Source: Mesorhizobium sp. LMG 17147
Lineage (GTDB): Bacteria; Pseudomonadota; Alphaproteobacteria; Rhizobiales; Rhizobiaceae
Length of the DNA stretch: 64,000 nt
Reading direction: 5' to 3'
Assembly: GCF_024297145.1 (NCBI RefSeq)
Contig: NZ_JANCTC010000007.1
Location: forward strand, 62,001 to 126,000
Shown here: positions 45,784-54,482 of the stretch, one piece after another
Layout: each line of letters opens with the position of its first letter
Numbering within the stretch: position 1 is the first letter of the stretch
Program-made: the position numbers and the translations under genes
Notes under the pieces: model-generated
Databases searched by the model: none
What the model saw: the letters and a program-made list of their open reading frames with translations, nothing else
Told to the model about the DNA's origin: nothing

Positions 45784-46605
45784 ATGAGTTCACGGCTGCT
45801 CAACCAGATCGGTCTGTTTTTCGCTGCCCTGGTTTTCGTCTCGCCGGCGATCCTGTTCTTCCTCTGGATGATCTCGTTGTCGCTGAAATTCGAAATCGAT
45901 AACGGTGCCTATCCGCCGATCCTGATCCCCGAACGTTTCGCCTGGTCGAACTATGTGAAAGTGTTCGAGGAGAACAATTTCCTGCTGTATCTCTGGAATT
46001 CGGTTCTGGTCACCGGCACGGCGACCTTGCTGGCGCTGTTGATCGGCGTACCGGCCGGCTATGGTATCGCACGGCTCAAGGCTGAACGATCGGCGGTCGT
46101 CATCATGATCGCCCGCATGACCCCCGGACTATCCTATCTCATCCCGCTGTTTCTGCTGTTTCAATGGATCGGGATCCTCGGCACGCTCTGGCCGCAGATC
46201 ATCATCCATCTGGTGGTGACGGTGCCGATCGTGGTCTGGGTGATGATCGGCTATTTCGAGACCACGCCGATGGAACTGGAGGAGGCGGCCAACATCGACG
46301 GCGCCAGCTCCTGGCAGGTTTTCCGGCTGGTTGCCCTTCCCATCGCCAAGCCGGGCATCGTCGTCGCCTTCATCCTGTCCGTTATCTTCTCGTGGAACAA
46401 TTTCGTCTTCGGTGTGGTGCTCGCCAGCCGTGAGACGCGCACACTCCCGGTCGCCGTCTACAACATGCTGTCCTACGAGCAGGTCAGCTGGGGGCCGCTC
46501 GCCGCGGCGGCGCTGGTGGTGACGCTGCCGGTGCTGATCCTGACCATGTTCGCGCAAAGGCAGATCGTCGCGGGGCTGACCGCCGGCGCCGTCAAGGGCG
46601 GCTGA
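45784..46605 (+). CDS. CUT1 sugar ABC transporter permease (MalG/UgpE type)
   Basis: A 273-residue permease with six predicted helices and the EAA loop LEEAANIDGASSWQVFRLVA. It forms the channel heterodimer with the product of the preceding gene. The start ATG follows the upstream TAG directly. Membrane location and transporter class are clear; the transported solute is not. Confidence 0.95.
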   Translation: MSSRLLNQIGLFFAALVFVSPAILFFLWMISLSLKFEIDNGAYPPILIPERFAWSNYVKVFEENNFLLYLWNSVLVTGTATLLALLIGVPAGYGIARLKAERSAVVIMIARMTPGLSYLIPLFLLFQWIGILGTLWPQIIIHLVVTVPIVVWVMIGYFETTPMELEEAANIDGASSWQVFRLVALPIAKPGIVVAFILSVIFSWNNFVFGVVLASRETRTLPVAVYNMLSYEQVSWGPLAAAALVVTLPVLILTMFAQRQIVAGLTAGAVKGG

Positions 46606-46644
46606 GGGCGCGTCCCGACATCACTCTTTTCCAGGAAAGATCCA

Positions 46645-47703
<1,059 letters not shown>

Positions 47704-47733
47704 CCCGATGGTTTGGTGAATGCGTGGTTGGCC

Positions 47734-48849
47734 TTAGGTCGGCAATGCGAATTCACCGGCGAGTTCGATGGCGCGGCCTTCGCGGGCCGATCTCTCGGCG
47801 GCGAGGCCCATGACGACGGCCCACCAGCCGTCTCGCAAAGTCACTTCCACTTTGCCTTGTCCGCGCACCGCAGCGGTGAAGCGAGCGTGCTCGAAAAAGG
47901 TCGAACCGTTATGGTCGCCTGCCTCGAGCAGCCGGGGGTCGACGGGAATCTCCAGCAGTCGTGGTCCAGGCGGAACGCGCGGACTGACGATCAACTGGGG
48001 CACTGGCGCAGGGCCAAGGTGGGTCGGCCAGAAACGGCCTGGTCCGGGCACCAGACATTCGATCTTTCCGTCGCCACCGACAGCGCAGAGTTCCTCCTGG
48101 TAGCGGCTGCCCTCGGCAAACATGCACAGTTCCAGCATGGCGCGCGCGCCGCTCGCGAAATCAACCAGCACATAGCCATGGTCAAGGATATCCGGCCTCT
48201 CACCGCCATAGCGTTCGTCGAGATGGTTTACGGCCTGTCCAGCGCTCGCCATCACGCGGAGGGGGTCGGATCCGAGGATCAGCCGCATCAGGTCGAAGAA
48301 GTGGCAGCACTTCTCGACGAACGTGCCGCCGGTGTTGCGGTTGAAGCGGTTCCAGTCGCCGACTTTGGCCAGAAACGGGAAGCGGTGCTCGCGGACCGTC
48401 AGCATGCGGATGCCGCCGGTGGCGTGGCGCGCCTGCTCGACGAATGCGGTGACGGGCGGCATATAGCGGTATTCCATGGCCACCCAGACGAGCGGAAGCC
48501 GAGCTTTCAACGCTGCGATCCGCCTCTCGTCGGCGGCCGCGGTGAAGAGCGGCTTTTCCACCAGCACCGGCAGTGGTCGAAGTGCGGCGATCTCCTCCAT
48601 CTGACTGAGGTGATGGTGGTTGGGGCTGGCAATCAAGACGCAGTCCACCTCGTCCATCGCCAGCAGCTCGGCGATCGATGCCGCCGATCGCGCGCCTGAC
48701 GCCGCCGCCAGTGACGCCGCCAACATGTCGGGGTCCGGCTCGAAGATCGCGGCCACATGCGCGTCGGGCAACAGAGCGATGTTGCGGATATGCTCCCGGC
48801 CCATCATGCCGCAGCCGATGATGCCGTAGCCGATCGATGATCTGGTCAC
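47734..48849 (-). CDS. Gfo/Idh/MocA family oxidoreductase
   Basis: A 371-residue NAD(P)-dependent dehydrogenase. The N-terminal Rossmann domain has YGIIGCGMMGREHIRN, followed by the family EKP motif (LVEKPLFT, about residue 96). The C-terminal alpha/beta domain binds the substrate, probably a sugar, sugar acid or inositol; HFFDLMRLILG carries a conserved His. The start is a GTG at 48849. It lies 14 bases downstream of the UTRA-GntR regulator on the same strand and converges with the importer ATPase gene. Confidence 0.92.
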   Translation of the reverse strand: MTRSSIGYGIIGCGMMGREHIRNIALLPDAHVAAIFEPDPDMLAASLAAASGARSAASIAELLAMDEVDCVLIASPNHHHLSQMEEIAALRPLPVLVEKPLFTAAADERRIAALKARLPLVWVAMEYRYMPPVTAFVEQARHATGGIRMLTVREHRFPFLAKVGDWNRFNRNTGGTFVEKCCHFFDLMRLILGSDPLRVMASAGQAVNHLDERYGGERPDILDHGYVLVDFASGARAMLELCMFAEGSRYQEELCAVGGDGKIECLVPGPGRFWPTHLGPAPVPQLIVSPRVPPGPRLLEIPVDPRLLEAGDHNGSTFFEHARFTAAVRGQGKVEVTLRDGWWAVVMGLAAERSAREGRAIELAGEFALPT

Positions 48850-48863
48850 GCTCTTGCTCCGGC

Positions 48864-49601
48864 CTATCTGAAACGTGTGACGTACCGCGCCGCGCCCGGA
48901 TCGAACCAGCTGCGGGAATATTCCGCGCTGGCGCCGTCGCCAGCCCAGGCGATACGTTCTATGAAACCCACGACCGTCCCCGGCGGTGGCCTGAACTCGA
49001 GCGGGGCCCAGTCCGGCACAGGCGCGACGGCGACATGGTCTTCGGCGCGAACGATCGAAAAGCCGAGCGCGAGCCGGTAGTGGAGATAGAGGGATTCAGA
49101 CAAGTCCTCGCGCTTGAGCTTCTCGGCACGGCTGACGTCCAGCCAGATCTCCTCGACCGCGGCAGGCTCTCCGTCGAGCCGCCGCAGCCGGCGTATACGA
49201 TGGGCTTCGCCGGCGCTGCCGAATTGCGGCAGGTCGGCTGGCTTGGACAGTCGCTCGACGGATAGCACGTCGGCGCTCGGCAAGCCGCCGCCACCGATAC
49301 GCTCCAGGCGAAAGAAAGCATAGATCCCGAGCAAGTCGCCGCGCGCCCGCACATAGTTACCCGAGCCCTGGATGCGGTCGAGAAGGCCCTTTTCGGTCAA
49401 ATCTGCCAGCGCCCGCCTGAGCGTGCCGACGGCAATCCCGAGGCTCGCGGCCATCGCGCGCTCGGGCGGCAGCCGCGCCCCGTCGGCCAGCCGTCCGGCC
49501 GCGATTTCGCGGATCAGCATTTCACTGGTCTGCAAGTGCACAGGCAGGGGGCCGCGCATCTGGCTGGATCGGTGGCCGGGGTCCGCCCTTGTCAAATGCA
49601 T
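48864..49601 (-). CDS. GntR-family regulator, HutC/UTRA subfamily
   Basis: A 245-residue regulator as started here. The winged helix-turn-helix (about 20-85) has LPPERAMAASLGIAVGTLRR and the wing LLDRIQGSGNYV. The C-terminal UTRA domain (about 105-240) has the strand RRLRRLDGEPAAVEEIWL and a small-molecule pocket. Several ATGs are possible (49619, 49601, 49559); I chose 49601 because GGAA lies about 9 bases upstream, with low certainty. It is divergent from a flavin-dependent monooxygenase and heads an operon with the Gfo/Idh gene. Confidence 0.85.
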   Translation of the reverse strand: MHLTRADPGHRSSQMRGPLPVHLQTSEMLIREIAAGRLADGARLPPERAMAASLGIAVGTLRRALADLTEKGLLDRIQGSGNYVRARGDLLGIYAFFRLERIGGGGLPSADVLSVERLSKPADLPQFGSAGEAHRIRRLRRLDGEPAAVEEIWLDVSRAEKLKREDLSESLYLHYRLALGFSIVRAEDHVAVAPVPDWAPLEFRPPPGTVVGFIERIAWAGDGASAEYSRSWFDPGAARYVTRFR

Positions 49602-49644
49602 CCGGTGTTCCAACCGCATCCTGGTTTCGCGTTTGGCTCCAAAA

Positions 49645-49659
49645 TTGATACAGTATTGA
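49645..49659. promoter_or_regulatory. Imperfect palindrome in the gntR/monooxygenase gap
   Basis: TTGATACAGTATTGA is an odd-centred palindrome over ATAC-A-GTAT with mismatches at its outer right end. It sits between the divergent regulator and monooxygenase genes, where a UTRA-GntR operator is expected. Confidence 0.35.
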
Positions 49660-49748
49660 TCTACACCAAAACGAATGCTACGCAAGCCCTATTCGTAGCT
49701 CCTGAGGTCATTGAAGAGTGGCCCGGGCTTCTTTTCTGAAGAGTGGCA

Positions 49749-50906
49749 ATGAGCATCGTCCCAATCACCTCGCCGGATCTCGATGCAGCCGAAGTCTCGT
49801 GGTTCGCCGCACTCTGCTCGGACGACTATCGCTATCTCGGCGTTCCGGACGGCGCGCTGCGCTCGAGCTGGGCGCATTGCTCCGAGATCGTGAAGACGTC
49901 CGAGGAACTCGGTTTCCGCAACATCTTGTGTCCGTCGTCCTATCAGGTCGGCCAGGACACGTTGAGCTTCGTAGCCGGCTGTGCGCCGATCACGTCGAAG
50001 ATCAATCTGCTTGCCGCTGTGCGTTGCGGCGAGATGCAGCCGATCATGCTGGCGCGCACGATTGCGACGCTGGATCACATGCTGGAAGGCCGGCTGACGG
50101 TAAACATCATTTCGTCGGACTTTCCGGGCGAGACAGCCGACAGCGCCTACCGTTATCAGCGTTCGCGCGAGGTGGTGCAGATACTGCGCCAGGCCTGGAC
50201 CAGAGACAGCATCGATTTCGAGGGCGAGGTCTATCGTTTCAAGGGGCTCTCGACGGCACCGGCGAAGCCCTATCAGCAAAATGGCGGTCCGCTGCTCTAT
50301 TTCGGCGGTTATTCGCCCGACGCACTCGAGCTTTGCGCCGAACAGTGCGACGTCTACCTGATGTGGCCTGAAACCAGGGTGGAACTTGCCGGCCGCATGA
50401 AAGCCGTCCACGAACGCGCCGAGCGCCATGGGCGGACGCTCGACTACGGCCTGCGCGTCCACATGATCGTGCGCGACACCGAGGCCGAGGCAAAGGAATA
50501 TGCCCGGGAGCTGGTTTCGAAGCTGGACGACGAGCAGGGCAGGGCGATCCGCGAGCGCGCGCTCGACGCCCGATCGCTCGGCGTATCGCACCAGGCCAGG
50601 AACCGCCAGATCGCCGATGCCGAAGGCTATGTCGAGCCGCATCTGTGGACGGGCGTCGGGCGAGCGCGCTCCGGCTGCGGCGCGGCGTTGGTGGGCTCGA
50701 CCGATCAGGTTCTGTCGGAAATCGAGGCGTATATGAAGATGGGGATCCGCGCCTTCATCTTTTCCGGCTACCCGCATCTCGACGAGGCGCGTCATTTCGG
50801 CACCAAGGTGCTGCCCGAGCTCAAGACATGCTCGCTCCCGCACGCCTATGGCCGGGTGCCGGAACGGATCCCGGCGACACCACTGGGAACGGGGGAGCGC
50901 CGCTGA
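49749..50906 (+). CDS. Flavin-dependent monooxygenase, luciferase/SsuD type
   Basis: A 385-residue FMNH2-dependent monooxygenase with a bacterial-luciferase TIM-barrel. SsuD-like features are the [20 protein letters not shown] loop, [18 protein letters not shown] and the [18 protein letters not shown] segment. SsuD enzymes oxidise alkanesulfonates, and related enzymes act on other substrates; the substrate here is unknown. ATG 49749 follows AAGAG by 5 bases and is preferred over GTG 49743. Its stop overlaps the flavin reductase start. Confidence 0.92.
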   Translation: MSIVPITSPDLDAAEVSWFAALCSDDYRYLGVPDGALRSSWAHCSEIVKTSEELGFRNILCPSSYQVGQDTLSFVAGCAPITSKINLLAAVRCGEMQPIMLARTIATLDHMLEGRLTVNIISSDFPGETADSAYRYQRSREVVQILRQAWTRDSIDFEGEVYRFKGLSTAPAKPYQQNGGPLLYFGGYSPDALELCAEQCDVYLMWPETRVELAGRMKAVHERAERHGRTLDYGLRVHMIVRDTEAEAKEYARELVSKLDDEQGRAIRERALDARSLGVSHQARNRQIADAEGYVEPHLWTGVGRARSGCGAALVGSTDQVLSEIEAYMKMGIRAFIFSGYPHLDEARHFGTKVLPELKTCSLPHAYGRVPERIPATPLGTGERR

Positions 50907-51388
50907 TGGAGCATGTCGTGTGCGATCGACGCCTTTTGCGCAATGCCTTCGGGCGTTTCGCCACCGGCGTCACGGTCGTCACCACCGGCACGGCCGACGG
51001 CCCGGTCGCAATCACTGCCAACAGCTTCTCATCCGTGTCGCTCGACCCGCCGCTGGTGCTCTGGTCAATCGGCCGCCACTCGCGCCGGTTCGAAGCCTTC
51101 GCCAATTCCGCGCACTACGCCATTCACGTGCTGGCGGAAGATCAAATCGATCTGTGCTGGCGTTTTTCGAAGTCGGGGACGGACTTTGCCGATCTTGACC
51201 TGTCGTGGAGCGAGCACGGCGTGCCATTGCTGCCGCGCGCGCTGGCGCGGTTCGAATGCAGCGTCGCCGACCGTTTCCCGGCTGGCGACCATATGATCCT
51301 GCTTGGACGTGTCCTTGAACTGGAGACGCAAGAGGGTTTGCCGCTGCTCTTTGCTGGCGGCAAGTCGCGCGCTCAAGAGGCCAGTTGA
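50906..51388 (+). CDS. Flavin reductase-like protein
   Basis: A 160-residue protein of the flavin reductase (HpaC/SsuE-partner) family. The N-terminal ALGRF-type segment reads LRNAFGRFATGVTVVTT and is followed by NSFSSVSLDPPLVLWS, the flavin-binding loop. It should supply reduced FMN to the monooxygenase encoded just upstream, whose TGA overlaps its ATG. A GGGGGAG ribosome site precedes it. Its 3' end overlaps the convergent LacI-family gene by 16 bases. Confidence 0.93.
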   Translation: MEHVVCDRRLLRNAFGRFATGVTVVTTGTADGPVAITANSFSSVSLDPPLVLWSIGRHSRRFEAFANSAHYAIHVLAEDQIDLCWRFSKSGTDFADLDLSWSEHGVPLLPRALARFECSVADRFPAGDHMILLGRVLELETQEGLPLLFAGGKSRAQEAS

Positions 51389-52440
51389 TGACCGCCGGCG
51401 CCGCTCCGGGCTGGTGCCGTCGACTGGCGCACCACGAGATTGCAGGCAAGCTCGACGCGGCGCGGCGGCGACCCCGAATGGGCCATGTCGTCGAGCAGCA
51501 GGCTAAGTGCTGCCGATCCGATCTCGCGCATGGGAATGTGCATCGCCGTCAGCGGCGGGTTGCAGAAGGCAGCGAGCGGCAAGTCGTCCATACCGACCAC
51601 GGACACATCGCCAGGCACCGAATATCCGGCCTCCTGGACGCCGGCGATGGCACCAAACGCCAGGCTGTCGCCGGCCGTCAGCACGGCGGTGAAATCGAGG
51701 CCGCGGGCCGCGATGCGCTCGGTCACGGCTCTGTTCGCAAGTTCCGGCAGCCAGTCCTGCACCTCGACCACGAAGTCGTCGAAGCCGGCAATGCCGGCCG
51801 TGATCAGCGCGTCGCGCCAACCTTCATAGCGCCGCTCGATTGTGCGCCGGCCACGCCGCATCAGGAACAGGATGCGGCGGTGGCCAAGGCCGATCAGATG
51901 CTGCGCGGCAAGCATGGCGGCAGAGCGATTGCAGGGCGTCACGCTCGAATGGCGCATCGAGGGATCGTCGCCGTTGACGAGCACGATCGGCTTAGCGAAG
52001 CCGGCTGTCAGCGTCAGCACATCGTCATCGTCCAGCGTCAGAAACAGGCAACCGGCGACGCTGTCGTCGCGCTCGGATTCACGCAGCAGCGCGATTTCGT
52101 CCTCGGGCGCCGAAACCGGCCGGGTCACCAGTTCGACGCCCAGCAACCGGGCACGCTCGTTCAGTCCATCAAGGACATGGTAGGTGAACTGATTGCGGGC
52201 ACTGTCCACCATTGCCACGCTGCTTGCAGCCAGGATGACCTTGCGGCCGGCAACCGAGGCGGGAATGGCGTAGTTCATCGACTTCGCTATTTCGATGATC
52301 CTGGTGCGAAGCTCATCTCTCACGCCGCCGACGCCGCTCAGCGCACGGGAGGCGGTGCTGACCGACACGCCGCAACGCGCCGCGATCTCTTCAAGTCGAA
52401 TGCGGCGGCTGGGGCGGCCGCGCTTGCCCTGGATACTCAT
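51373..52440 (-). CDS. LacI-family transcription regulator
   Basis: A 355-residue repressor-type regulator. The N-terminal helix-turn-helix (about 13-60) has LEEIAARCGVSVSTASRALSG and the hinge NYAIPASVAGR. The sugar-binding domain follows (about 65-340) with DSLAFGAIAGVQEAGYSVPG and VVGMDDLPLAAF. Start ATG 52440 was chosen because GGAG lies five bases before it; longer starts at 52467 or 52500 lack a good site. It is divergent from the GH105-KduI operon and probably controls it, with a uronic acid or oligosaccharide as inducer. Confidence 0.93.
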   Translation of the reverse strand: MSIQGKRGRPSRRIRLEEIAARCGVSVSTASRALSGVGGVRDELRTRIIEIAKSMNYAIPASVAGRKVILAASSVAMVDSARNQFTYHVLDGLNERARLLGVELVTRPVSAPEDEIALLRESERDDSVAGCLFLTLDDDDVLTLTAGFAKPIVLVNGDDPSMRHSSVTPCNRSAAMLAAQHLIGLGHRRILFLMRRGRRTIERRYEGWRDALITAGIAGFDDFVVEVQDWLPELANRAVTERIAARGLDFTAVLTAGDSLAFGAIAGVQEAGYSVPGDVSVVGMDDLPLAAFCNPPLTAMHIPMREIGSAALSLLLDDMAHSGSPPRRVELACNLVVRQSTAPARSGAGGHQLAS

Positions 52441-52492
52441 CCGCTCCGTCATCTCCGGCATAGTCATCCGATTAATGCAAAAAATTTTCAGA

Positions 52493-52520
52493 TTGCGCAA
52501 GAAAAATGGCTGTGAAACAG
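52493..52520. promoter_or_regulatory. Candidate LacI-family operators
   Basis: TTGCGCAA (52493-52500) is an 8-bp palindrome with a central CpG, typical of LacI-family sites. CTGTGAAACAG (52510-52520) is a second short palindrome. Both lie between the divergent LacI and GH105 genes in the most AT-rich part of the gap. Confidence 0.45.
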
Positions 52521-52551
52521 TTCTGATGAAGCGGGAGAAACGGGAGGAGTG

Positions 52552-53652
52552 ATGCCGCTATCGGCCGAACGCCTGAATTCCGCGCTTGCCAGCCTCGTGG
52601 CGGGCATGACCGGCTTGCGTCATGACGGGCGGTTCCATGAGCCGAATCTCGACGGCACGCCGGGCGACTATGTCAGCTTCGACAGCTGGGAATGGCCGCA
52701 AGGCGTGGGGCTCTACGGGCTGGTTCGGCTGTGGGCGCAGACCGGCGACGATCGGCTGCTGCAGACGATCGAGGCCTGGTACGATCGACGCATCGCTGCC
52801 GGTCTCCCGGCGATGAACGTCAACACCACCGCGCCTCTGCTGGCGCTAAGCGAATTGTGGCGACGCCGGCGCCAGCCGCGCTTCGAGCCGGTCCTGCGCG
52901 AATGGGCCGAGCAGGTAGTCACCGCCTTGCCGCGGACGCCCGAAGGCGGTTTCCAGCATGATGTTTCGGACCGGGTCAACGACGACGAATTGTGGGACGA
53001 CACGCTGTTCATGGTGGCGCTGTTCCTCGCATCCTACGGCCAGGCTGCCGGCCAGCGCCGCTTCGTCGAGGAAGCGGAACGCCAATTCCTGGTTCACGCC
53101 CGTTATCTTGCCGATCCGGCATCAGGGCTGTGGTTCCACGGCTGGACGTTCGCGGGCCGGCACAATTTCGCCCGCGCGCTTTGGGCGAGAGGCAATGCCT
53201 GGATTACCGTCGGTATCCTCGAACTGGTGGAGTTCGCCGAAGTTGCGCCTTCGGTTCGGGCCTATCTGCTCGGCGTGCTGGAGACGCAGATCAACGCCCT
53301 GCTCGAGGTGCAGGCGAGTTCGGGCGCCTGGCACACTCTGCTCGACGACCCGACGTCTTACGAGGAGATTTCCGCCACCGCCGGCTTCGGCTACGGCTTG
53401 ATGAAAGCCGCGCGGCTCGGAATCGGCTCGACAGAGTGCCGTGCCGCCGGCCTCCGCGCCTTGGAAGCCGTGGTGGCCAACATCGATGACAAAGGTGTGG
53501 TTGCGAACGTGTCCTATGGCACACGCATGGGCGCCGACCTGCAATTCTATCGCGATATCCCCATCCATCCGACGGGCTACGGGCAGGCGCTGGCCATTCT
53601 GTGCCTGACCGAAGGCGCGCGGCATCTGCAGTCGAAAGTGGAGGCGGCGTGA
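52552..53652 (+). CDS. Unsaturated uronyl hydrolase, GH105/GH88 family
   Basis: A 366-residue (alpha/alpha)6-barrel glycoside hydrolase. Family features are FDSWEWPQGVGLYGL, the catalytic-Asp region ELWDDTLFMVALFLA (about residues 144-158), GLWFHGWTF and ARGNAWITVGILE. Such enzymes release the 4,5-unsaturated uronic acid from the non-reducing end of polysaccharide-lyase products, such as unsaturated rhamnogalacturonide. No signal peptide is seen, so it acts in the cytoplasm on imported oligosaccharides. A strong GGGAGGAG lies directly before the start. KduI follows with a one-base overlap. Confidence 0.9.
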   Translation: MPLSAERLNSALASLVAGMTGLRHDGRFHEPNLDGTPGDYVSFDSWEWPQGVGLYGLVRLWAQTGDDRLLQTIEAWYDRRIAAGLPAMNVNTTAPLLALSELWRRRRQPRFEPVLREWAEQVVTALPRTPEGGFQHDVSDRVNDDELWDDTLFMVALFLASYGQAAGQRRFVEEAERQFLVHARYLADPASGLWFHGWTFAGRHNFARALWARGNAWITVGILELVEFAEVAPSVRAYLLGVLETQINALLEVQASSGAWHTLLDDPTSYEEISATAGFGYGLMKAARLGIGSTECRAAGLRALEAVVANIDDKGVVANVSYGTRMGADLQFYRDIPIHPTGYGQALAILCLTEGARHLQSKVEAA

Positions 53653-54482
53653 TGCGGACGCTCTATGGCGCGTCGCCGGCCGATATTGCCGGCATGGACA
53701 CGGACCGGCTGAGGGCCGAGTTCCTCGTCGACGGGTTGTTCCGGCCCGGCGCGATCGAATTCGTCTACACCCATGTCGACCGCATGATCGTCGGTGGTGC
53801 GGTGCCGCTGGCCAACCCGCTGGCATTCGGCAACGGGGCCGAAGTCGGCACCCCGCTCTTCTTTGACGCGCGCGAGATGGGCATCGCCAATCTCGGCGGC
53901 AATGGCGCGGTCGCGGTGGACGGCCGGCGCTTTCACGTGGCTAACCGCGACATCGTCTATGTCGGACGCGGAGCGCGTGAGGTGACGCTGGAGAGCGACG
54001 ATCCGGAGAGGCCGGCACGCTTCTACATGAACTCGGTGCCAGCCGCCGCCGATATTGCGCATCGCCTTATCGTCAGCAGCGAAGCCAAGCCGCTTGTGCT
54101 CGGCGACGAGGCCCGTGCGAACAGGCGCACGCTGCGTATGTACATCCATCCCGAAGTGGCCCCGTCCTGCCTCTTGCTGATGGGGATCACCGACCTCGCG
54201 CCGGGCAGTGTGTGGAACACCATGCCGCCGCATCTGCATGAGCGGCGCATGGAAGCTTATTGCTACTTCGACCTCGCCGAGGCCGACCGCGTGGTCCATC
54301 TGATGGGCCGGCCTGACGAGACGCGCCACCTGATGGTCGCTGACGGCGACGTCGTCCTGTCGCCCGCCTGGTCTATCCATATGGGTGCCGGCACCGGCCC
54401 CTATGCTTTCGTCTGGGGCATGACTGGCGAGAACCAGGCCTATGCCGATGTCGATCCAGTTGCCGTGAAGGATTTGCGATGA
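53652..54482 (+). CDS. kduI: 5-dehydro-4-deoxy-D-glucuronate isomerase
   Basis: KduI interconverts the linear form of the unsaturated uronic acid (DKI) and DKII in pectin-type catabolism. The 276-residue cupin has the metal-binding cluster MPPHLHERRMEAYCYFDL (two His, one Glu) and the later His in SIHMGAG. Length is normal. It follows GH105 with a one-base overlap and precedes the 839-residue unknown protein with a four-base overlap, forming one translation-coupled unit. Its presence makes the uronate interpretation of the locus strong. Confidence 0.94.
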   Translation: MRTLYGASPADIAGMDTDRLRAEFLVDGLFRPGAIEFVYTHVDRMIVGGAVPLANPLAFGNGAEVGTPLFFDAREMGIANLGGNGAVAVDGRRFHVANRDIVYVGRGAREVTLESDDPERPARFYMNSVPAAADIAHRLIVSSEAKPLVLGDEARANRRTLRMYIHPEVAPSCLLLMGITDLAPGSVWNTMPPHLHERRMEAYCYFDLAEADRVVHLMGRPDETRHLMVADGDVVLSPAWSIHMGAGTGPYAFVWGMTGENQAYADVDPVAVKDLR

